DNA of 10,493 bases from an uncultured Erysipelotrichaceae bacterium (lineage in GTDB: Bacteria; Bacillota_I; Bacilli_A; RF39; UBA660), in the NCBI GenBank assembly GCA_902795675.1, contig CADBLZ010000002.1, positions 1 through 10,493 on the forward strand, read 5' to 3'. Made by a program: the position numbers and the translations under genes. Below, piece by piece: positions 6,306 through 10,493 of this stretch; within the stretch, counting starts at the first letter, position 1; the number at the start of each line of letters is the position of its first letter. The notes under the pieces are model-generated. The model did no database searches, was not told where the DNA came from, and saw only the letters and a program-made list of their open reading frames with translations.

Positions 6306-7388
6306 TTAGATTATTTTAATTAGTATTTCATTCATAACATAAATATAAAGTGGATTTATATAGATATAGCCATCACTATATATTAATTCTTCTTCATGCA
6401 TTACTTCATGTAGGTCGTAAGCTTCTTTTAGGTTGATACCATATTTGATAAAGAAGTCTTTTAGATTTATACCTTCCATTAATCTTAAACCTAACATTAT
6501 TTCATTATCCATTTTATCTTGTTTAGATAGTAGTTCTTCTTTTAAACGATATTTACCAGCAATATATTTAGTTAAGGAACGTGTATTTTCATATCTTACA
6601 CCATGAATATAACCATGAGCTCCTAAACCAAAACCATAGTATTCGTTATTGTGCCAGTAATTAATATTATGTTTTGATTCTTTACCTTTTTTAGCAAAGT
6701 TTGATACTTCATAGTGTTCATAGTTCTTTTTATCTAAAGTATTGCATACTTCTTCATACATAGAAGCATCTAATTCTTCTTTTATAGGTACCACTCCACT
6801 AATACCTATTTTGGTATTATCTTCTACAATAAGTGAATATGTTGAGATATGATCTGGTTTTAGTTTTAGTAATAAATCTAAATCTTTTCTTAAATCATGT
6901 AATGTTTCACCTGGAATACCATAGATCAAATCAACATTGATATTATCAAATCCTTTTTTTCGAGCTAGTTTTATTTTTTCCTCCGCATCATTAAAGGTGT
7001 GATTACGATTCATGAATTCTAGTTTTTCTTTATTAAAGGACTCAATACCAATACTTAATCTATTAACTCTGTTATTCTTTAAGATATCTAATAATTCTTC
7101 TGTTATATCATTTATATTACATTCAAAAGTGTATTCACAATCATCACTTAGTTTGAATATTTTAGTTATTTCAAATAAATAGTTTAAGTCTTTAGTTGAT
7201 AAAGCGCTTGGTGTTCCACCACCAATATACATTGTTTTTATTTCTTCACCGTTATAGTAATTATTAATTTCACTAACTAAAGCGTTAAGGTAATTAGTTA
7301 CCCATGGACCATGGTATAACATTTTACAGAAATCACAATATGAACAAATTGATTTACAAAAAGGAATATGAATGTATACGCTTTCCAT
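6306..7388 (-). CDS. hemW: Radical SAM heme chaperone HemW (oxygen-independent coproporphyrinogen oxidase-like)
   Basis: 360 residues. It binds a [4Fe-4S] cluster and S-adenosylmethionine; HemW proteins bind heme and deliver it to client proteins rather than oxidising coproporphyrinogen. The cluster motif is C11-x3-C15-x2-C18 in the form CSYCDFC, close to the YCDF form typical of HemW; HemN has a fourth Cys two residues after the third, absent here (the extra Cys is at 21). SAM-binding GGGTPS lies at 56-61, and SIGIESF and DLIYGIPGET follow. The heme-binding signature HNxxYW is kept as HNINYW starting at His240. A HemN_C-like domain (MLGLRLMEGI) ends the protein, so it is full length. ATG was chosen over an in-frame GTG nine bases upstream because AGGTGAT lies at SD distance from the ATG and overlaps the GTG. 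It is first in a unit with the 259-residue gene. Confidence 0.88.
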   Translation of the reverse strand: MESVYIHIPFCKSICSYCDFCKMLYHGPWVTNYLNALVSEINNYYNGEEIKTMYIGGGTPSALSTKDLNYLFEITKIFKLSDDCEYTFECNINDITEELLDILKNNRVNRLSIGIESFNKEKLEFMNRNHTFNDAEEKIKLARKKGFDNINVDLIYGIPGETLHDLRKDLDLLLKLKPDHISTYSLIVEDNTKIGISGVVPIKEELDASMYEEVCNTLDKKNYEHYEVSNFAKKGKESKHNINYWHNNEYYGFGLGAHGYIHGVRYENTRSLTKYIAGKYRLKEELLSKQDKMDNEIMLGLRLMEGINLKDFFIKYGINLKEAYDLHEVMHEEELIYSDGYIYINPLYIYVMNEILIKII

Positions 7389-7405
7389 TATTATCACCTA
7401 TATTC

Positions 7406-7414
7406 ATTATAACA
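7406..7414 (-). promoter_or_regulatory. Extended -10 promoter of hemW
   Basis: The - strand reads TGTTATAAT, an extended -10 with the hexamer at 7406-7411. No clear -35 is present; the U tract of the preceding terminator lies in the spacer. The leader before the ATG would be about 12-15 bases and carries the SD AGGTGAT. Confidence 0.65.
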
Positions 7415-7415
7415 T

Positions 7416-7446
7416 AAAAAAAGAAGAAGATTATTGTTCTTCTTTT
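7416..7446 (-). terminator. Intrinsic terminator of the AI-2E-family gene
   Basis: Eight-base arms (AAGAAGAA at 7437-7444 read on the - strand, and TTCTTCTT at 7421-7428) enclose an eight-base loop and run into a U tract. The TAA stop codon lies in the loop. Confidence 0.8.
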
Positions 7447-8531
7447 GGTACTTTTTTATTAACATATACTTTTAATGATCCATAAAGGATTGATACTACT
7501 GGAACAGCAAGAATGATACCAGCGAATCCAGCAACACTACCACCAACTATAACAGCTAGTAAAACCCAAATTGATGGTAAACCAACTTTTCCACCAACAA
7601 CATGTGGGTAGATGATATTTGCTTCAATTTGTTGTAAGGCAATAGTGAAGATGAAGAATACTAATGCTTTTACTGGACTAACCATGAAGATTAGGAATGT
7701 TCCAAGAGCTGTTCCGAAGAAGGCACCAAAGTATGGAACCATGTTTAGTAAACCACTTAGAACAGCTAATGTTCCAGCATATGGTAATCTTAAGATTAAC
7801 ATACCAACGAAGCATAATGATCCTAGAATAGTAGCTTCTATTAATTGACCAACAACAAAGTTAGTAAATGTTGAATAAGATACACGACATGCACTTAAGA
7901 CACGATCATATATTTTCTTACTCATGATAGCTTTAAACAATTTATTAAATTGTTTCTTTAAACGTTCTTTATCAGTTATTAAGTATACAGCAAAGACTAA
8001 ACCAATAAAGAAGTTATACATGAAGTTACCTACTGATGAAGCAACACCTTTAATATAATCAACAACTGATGCACTGTTATCGTTAACATAAGTTGTAACA
8101 CTCTCTTTTAGTTTATTTAATTCTAAGGCTTCCATTGTTTTTTCTGATAAGTTAAACTTTTCGCCTAATTCATTAATAGTTTCTTGATACTCAGGGAAGT
8201 TCTTAACAAAGATTGTTCCTGTTTTAAATAATTGAGGTAATAATAAACCTAAAGTTAAAGCTATAATACCTAGGAAGGCAACTAATGATGATACAACACT
8301 TATAGTAGTTCTAGTCTTCTCTTTTTTGATCTTTTTAAAGACTTTCTCTTTGAAGAAATTAACAATAACATTTAAGAAGATAGCAATAAATGCTCCTACT
8401 AAGAATGGTGTCATTATTTTTAGGACAAAACCAAAACCTGCTATTACCCAGTTAGTATTTGATAAGACAACAAATAATACAACACCAAATGTTATTAATA
8501 AGATATATTTTTTAAATGTTTCATCACTCAT
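7431..8531 (-). CDS. AI-2E family transporter (PF01594-type polytopic membrane protein)
   Basis: 366 residues, the usual family length. An inner-membrane protein of the TqsA/YdbI/YubA superfamily, whose members export small molecules such as autoinducer-2 or act as ion-coupled antiporters; the substrate here cannot be told. Two hydrophobic segments lie at about 8-56, a third at about 76-100, then an outer loop of about 60 residues. Further helices lie at about 165-186, 222-248, 252-283, 285-303 and 317-352. The family's most conserved region is intact: VPYFGAFFG at 265-273, then QQIEANIIYPHVVG at 300-313, KVGLPSIWVLLAV, and AGIILAVPV near 337-345. ATG follows AAGGAGATG at a good distance. The gene has its own extended -10 promoter, but a separate promoter 400 bases upstream makes a structured RNA ending just before it, so expression may also be controlled by attenuation. 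Single-gene unit. Confidence 0.9.
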   Translation of the reverse strand: MSDETFKKYILLITFGVVLFVVLSNTNWVIAGFGFVLKIMTPFLVGAFIAIFLNVIVNFFKEKVFKKIKKEKTRTTISVVSSLVAFLGIIALTLGLLLPQLFKTGTIFVKNFPEYQETINELGEKFNLSEKTMEALELNKLKESVTTYVNDNSASVVDYIKGVASSVGNFMYNFFIGLVFAVYLITDKERLKKQFNKLFKAIMSKKIYDRVLSACRVSYSTFTNFVVGQLIEATILGSLCFVGMLILRLPYAGTLAVLSGLLNMVPYFGAFFGTALGTFLIFMVSPVKALVFFIFTIALQQIEANIIYPHVVGGKVGLPSIWVLLAVIVGGSVAGFAGIILAVPVVSILYGSLKVYVNKKVPKEEQ

Positions 8532-8554
8532 ATCTACATCTCCTTCACTTAAAG

Positions 8555-8563
8555 ATTATAGCA
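8555..8563 (-). promoter_or_regulatory. Extended -10 promoter of the AI-2E-family gene
   Basis: The - strand reads TGCTATAAT, an extended -10 with the hexamer at 8555-8560. It is about 25 bases before the ATG, leaving a short leader that contains AAGGAGATG. The -35 position holds TTTTCT from the U tract of the terminator at 8580-8607, so recognition would depend on the extended -10. Confidence 0.65.
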
Positions 8564-8579
8564 CATTTTATTGCAAAAG

Positions 8580-8607
8580 AAAAAATGATGTCTGTCAGAA
8601 CATCATT
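8580..8607 (-). terminator. Intrinsic terminator of the structured leader/ncRNA
   Basis: Eight-base arms AATGATGT (8600-8607 on the - strand) and ACATCATT (8584-8591) enclose the loop TCTGACAG and are followed by six T. The loop is complementary over seven bases to CTGTCAG at 8640-8646, and the 5' arm carries ATGATG just after GGAGG (8608-8612). Both could disturb the hairpin. Confidence 0.85.
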
Positions 8608-8945
8608 CCTCCGTGGATAATAATACCTCAAAAATCAAACTGACAGGTTTAATAAGTGAGTTCTCATCAATTTAAAAAACCACTTTGTATGCGCATACGC
8701 TTAATAGCTCGACGAGAGATGCAAAATGGAGTTATTAAGATGAAGATGTAATTATAATAAATTAATACTATAAATACAGCTAAATCAAAATAACACAAAT
8801 AACCAAAATCATTAGGTTCAAGTTTAACACTCAAACTTAATAGACAATATTAAATATTGTCCCAAAAACGAATATATTAAAGTTAAATAAATAACTATAA
8901 ATAAATTCGTAGGTTATTTAAATCCTTAATGCTTTACTATTAAGT
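8580..8945 (-). ncRNA. Candidate structured RNA of about 365 nt (independent ncRNA or attenuated leader)
   Basis: This fills the longest stretch without a convincing gene (8532-9013). The unit is bounded by a strong promoter (8952-8980) and an intrinsic terminator. Pairings seen by eye, from the 5' end: 8939-8944 with 8925-8930; 8905-8910 with 8868-8873 (extendable past one mismatch); 8843-8861, a near-perfect palindrome with an 8-pair stem; 8833-8840 with 8818-8825 (8 pairs, one G-U that only works on this strand); 8729-8738 with 8701-8710 (one mismatch); and the terminator. A perfect 12-base palindrome, GTATGCGCATAC, lies at 8687-8698, the most GC-rich spot. It lacks the hallmarks of tmRNA, RNase P RNA, SRP RNA, the T-box or the common riboswitches. 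It may be a separate RNA or a leader for the AI-2E-family gene. Confidence 0.5.
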
Positions 8946-8951
8946 ATCTTT

Positions 8952-8980
8952 ATTATAATTATTTTTTGTGTTATAGTCAA
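8952..8980 (-). promoter_or_regulatory. Promoter of the structured RNA
   Basis: On the - strand, TTGACT (8975-8980) and TATAAT (8952-8957) are separated by exactly 17 bases: one mismatch to consensus in all. It lies just past the terminator of the 104-residue gene and more than 400 bases from the next ATG, so it starts a long untranslated or non-coding RNA. Confidence 0.82.
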
Positions 8981-9001
8981 TAGGTTTTTAAAAAGTTTTT
9001 T

Positions 9002-9034
9002 AAAAAAAAGAAGTTATTTTGAATTTCTAACTTC
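9002..9034 (-). terminator. Intrinsic terminator of the DUF2974 unit
   Basis: Seven-base arms GAAGTTA (9028-9034 on the - strand) and TAACTTC (9010-9016) enclose an 11-base loop and are followed by eight T. The hairpin is built from the last seven codons of the 104-residue gene, and its stop codon lies in the 3' arm. Confidence 0.8.
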
Positions 9035-9328
9035 CTCTTCTCTTATTTCTTTTAGTTTTAATTTTATTAGTAAGATAAGTTCTAATGGAGCTTTTACCTT
9101 AGGTAATACAAGTAATGAATCTTGAAGTTTAGTTTTATCACTAAGTTCTTGTTCATAGTTTCTTCTTTTATTTTGATAATCATCTATTTCATTCTCTTCT
9201 AAGAATTTTTTGATATAGTTATCAATATCTTGCATGATGTATTCTTTAGTAGAATATTCATCTACTAGTTCAACACCATAGTAAGCTCCACAGAGATATT
9301 TATAAACATCTTCCTTATTCTCTTTCAT
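9014..9328 (-). CDS. Small hypothetical protein overlapping the DUF2974 hydrolase gene
   Basis: 104 residues, not recognised. It is highly charged and mostly helical, without signal peptide. A C-terminal helix is mixed hydrophobic and basic (LELILLIKLKLKEIREEE), and a central segment is rich in Lys, Arg, Glu and Gln and may form a coiled coil. I chose the ATG at 9328 rather than a TTG seven codons upstream because AGAGG lies eight bases before this ATG. The gene then overlaps the 3' end of the hydrolase gene by 14 bases in another frame, with its SD inside the hydrolase coding sequence, so translation is probably coupled. That suggests a partner or accessory role for the hydrolase, which is an inference. 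The 3' end doubles as the terminator hairpin. Confidence 0.65.
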   Translation of the reverse strand: MKENKEDVYKYLCGAYYGVELVDEYSTKEYIMQDIDNYIKKFLEENEIDDYQNKRRNYEQELSDKTKLQDSLLVLPKVKAPLELILLIKLKLKEIREEEVRNSK

Positions 9329-10460
9329 TCTTTTTACCTCTTTTGCCAAACTTCTTACGGAAGTTTTTTACTACTTCATGAGCAGTGGTAGTTATTCTAT
9401 CTTTAGCATAAGTAGATATATTTATTTTGATAAATTCAACGATTAAGTCTTTAGAAGATTTATCTAATTCTTTATATGAATTAAGTATTTTTCTAATATT
9501 AGGTAATTTAGCAGCAGTGTGCATGTTTTCTATCTCTGCTTCTTTTAGTACTTTAAATAAAGTGTCACAGAAGACTTTCTTTTCGTTTCTGTTATGATTA
9601 TCTAACCATTTAGTAATTGCTCTATTAAGTGATACTGATTGTTTACTAAGACGTTCTTTTACAAAGTGATCATCTTCAATGTACCAATTGGTTGGAGCAT
9701 GACAAGTAAATTTATTAATTGTAGGTTTTACTACCACATAGTTAGGTGTATGTTTTAGTAAGATACCAAAGAATGTATAACTAGGAACGATATGATGAGT
9801 TCTTTTAGAAACAAACTTTTTATATCTTGGTAAGCATATTAAGTCTTTTGGTAAACATGGTCCATCAAAGTTATAGATTGCTTTTATTTTAAAACATAAT
9901 GGGAATATAGCACCCATGGCACTAGCTAAAGCTAAGTGACCTCCTTTAGAGTGACCAGCTAGAATGATTTTATTATCTTTGATACTTAGTAATGTTTTAT
10001 TTAAATATTTACAAGCATCGATATGAGCTTTAACAGGATATTGATAAATCATTTTGAAGTCTTCTTCCCAACCAACAACATGGTGATCTGTTCCTTCAAA
10101 TACAACGATTGTGAAACCATTTGGTAAGTGCATTGTAATAGCACTAAATTGTTCATCTTTAGTTACTTTATAAACATAATTAGATAAATAGATGCTATTG
10201 TAACGAGGTTGATCAATCATTTCTTTACCCATAGCCCAAATATCTACTTGACCTATTCCACGATTAATGAATTCTTCTTTATTCTTCATTTTGTAGAAAA
10301 ACTTTAATGCGTCATTAAGAAGAATACGATCTCTATTTACTATTTCAGTGAAATCCATGTATGCTAATGCAGAAAAAACAAGCATATCAACATCGCATAG
10401 TTTTTTTTCTTTAAATGATTTAGTACGGTATTTTTTTACGTAATCAACGATATTGCCCAT
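9315..10460 (-). CDS. DUF2974 (Mbeg1-like) alpha/beta-hydrolase-fold protein
   Basis: 381 residues, with no signal peptide. It resembles the DUF2974/Mbeg1-like family of lipase-like alpha/beta hydrolases, whose substrates are largely unknown. Motifs seen: FEGTDHHVVGWEEDF (121-135), which marks the family's strand and oxyanion region; the nucleophile elbow GHSKGG with Ser171; FDGPC with Asp199 (FDGPG in most relatives); and the block FFGILLKHTPNYVVVKP, followed by CHAPTNW with His254, which fits the catalytic histidine. The triad Ser171-Asp199-His254 thus looks complete. A basic helical tail (FRKKFGKRGKK) ends the protein. ATG at 10460 was chosen over a GTG nine bases upstream because AGGTGAT lies at SD distance and overlaps the GTG. 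It overlaps the following 104-residue gene by 14 bases. Confidence 0.82.
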   Translation of the reverse strand: MGNIVDYVKKYRTKSFKEKKLCDVDMLVFSALAYMDFTEIVNRDRILLNDALKFFYKMKNKEEFINRGIGQVDIWAMGKEMIDQPRYNSIYLSNYVYKVTKDEQFSAITMHLPNGFTIVVFEGTDHHVVGWEEDFKMIYQYPVKAHIDACKYLNKTLLSIKDNKIILAGHSKGGHLALASAMGAIFPLCFKIKAIYNFDGPCLPKDLICLPRYKKFVSKRTHHIVPSYTFFGILLKHTPNYVVVKPTINKFTCHAPTNWYIEDDHFVKERLSKQSVSLNRAITKWLDNHNRNEKKVFCDTLFKVLKEAEIENMHTAAKLPNIRKILNSYKELDKSSKDLIVEFIKINISTYAKDRITTTAHEVVKNFRKKFGKRGKKNERE

Positions 10461-10479
10461 TCTTATCACCTACTCATTT

Positions 10480-10485
10480 ATCATA
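10480..10485 (-). promoter_or_regulatory. Possible -10 of the DUF2974 unit
   Basis: The - strand reads TATGAT, about 20 bases before the ATG. The -35 position lies outside the window, so the call rests on one hexamer and on the position typical of the other leaders here. Confidence 0.35.
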
Positions 10486-10493
10486 CTTTTAAA

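Noticed and set aside
6306..7388. HemN (true oxygen-independent coproporphyrinogen oxidase)
   Set aside because: HemN has a fourth cysteine two residues after the third cluster cysteine and lacks HNxxYW; this protein has the YCDF form and HNINYW, as in HemW.
7612..7848. 78-codon + strand open frame
   Set aside because: Antisense to the most conserved part of the AI-2E-family gene; no SD or independent support.
8326..8643. 105-codon + strand open frame crossing the AI-2E gene start
   Set aside because: Mostly antisense to the membrane-protein gene and runs through its promoter and the leader terminator; composition is that of a shadow.
8580..8945. tmRNA, RNase P RNA, SRP RNA, T-box or known riboswitch
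   Set aside because: The length suits tmRNA or RNase P, but there is no GAGGAAAGUCC-like element, no 3' CCA acceptor or T-arm, no GGAAGGA loop, no GGUACCGCG T-box sequence and no common aptamer core on either strand.
1..10493. Mycoplasma-type code (TGA as Trp)
   Set aside because: All genes read through full length with TGG for Trp (for example in HNINYW and ESWHF), and no gene needs TGA as a sense codon.
1..10493. CRISPR array, insertion sequence, tRNA or attachment site
   Set aside because: No regularly spaced repeats, transposase motifs, terminal inverted repeats flanked by target duplications, or cloverleaf with T-arm GTTCGA were seen.

Overview
The window is AT-rich and tightly packed. 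Coding regions are short and complete, and the Shine-Dalgarno (SD) sites are AGGAGG/AGGTG-like. Strong TTGACA/TATAAT or extended -10 promoters sit next to U-tract terminators. Genes for a peptidoglycan carboxypeptidase, HemW and an AI-2E-family exporter fit a low-GC, walled member of the Firmicutes (Bacilli/Erysipelotrichia, or an uncultured gut lineage close to the Mollicutes). This placement is an inference. Trp is encoded by TGG, every gene stops at TAA or TAG, and none needs TGA as a sense codon, so the standard bacterial code applies.

Layout: at the left edge one + strand gene (an M15-type D,D-carboxypeptidase, cut by the window edge) runs rightwards into a terminator at about 945-974. 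All other genes are on the - strand and are read from right to left. From the right these are: a DUF2974 (Mbeg1-like) alpha/beta hydrolase overlapped by a 104-residue unknown protein; a 480-base region without a convincing gene that holds a promoter, a hairpin-rich transcript and a terminator; an AI-2E-family membrane protein; a two-gene unit of hemW and an unrecognised 259-residue protein; a two-gene unit of diverged HExxH proteins; and a 776-residue single-pass membrane protein whose outer part is duplicated.

Two non-coding transcription units stand out. Between the 776-residue gene and the carboxypeptidase gene, a - strand promoter, a long hairpin with a CCUCCC loop and an intrinsic terminator form a complete small-RNA unit of about 95 nt. 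An 11-base stretch of it is perfectly complementary to the ribosome binding site of the second HExxH gene. Upstream of the AI-2E-family gene, a consensus promoter starts a transcript of about 365 nt with at least five hairpins. It ends in a terminator whose 5' arm holds AUGAUG just after a GGAGG.

The genes do not form one pathway. Several act at the envelope (carboxypeptidase, 776-residue surface protein, AI-2E-family protein). The HExxH pair and the DUF2974 pair are cytoplasmic by sequence and of unknown role. At nearly every 3' end the stop codon lies in or against the terminator hairpin, and the next promoter begins within a few bases of the U tract.
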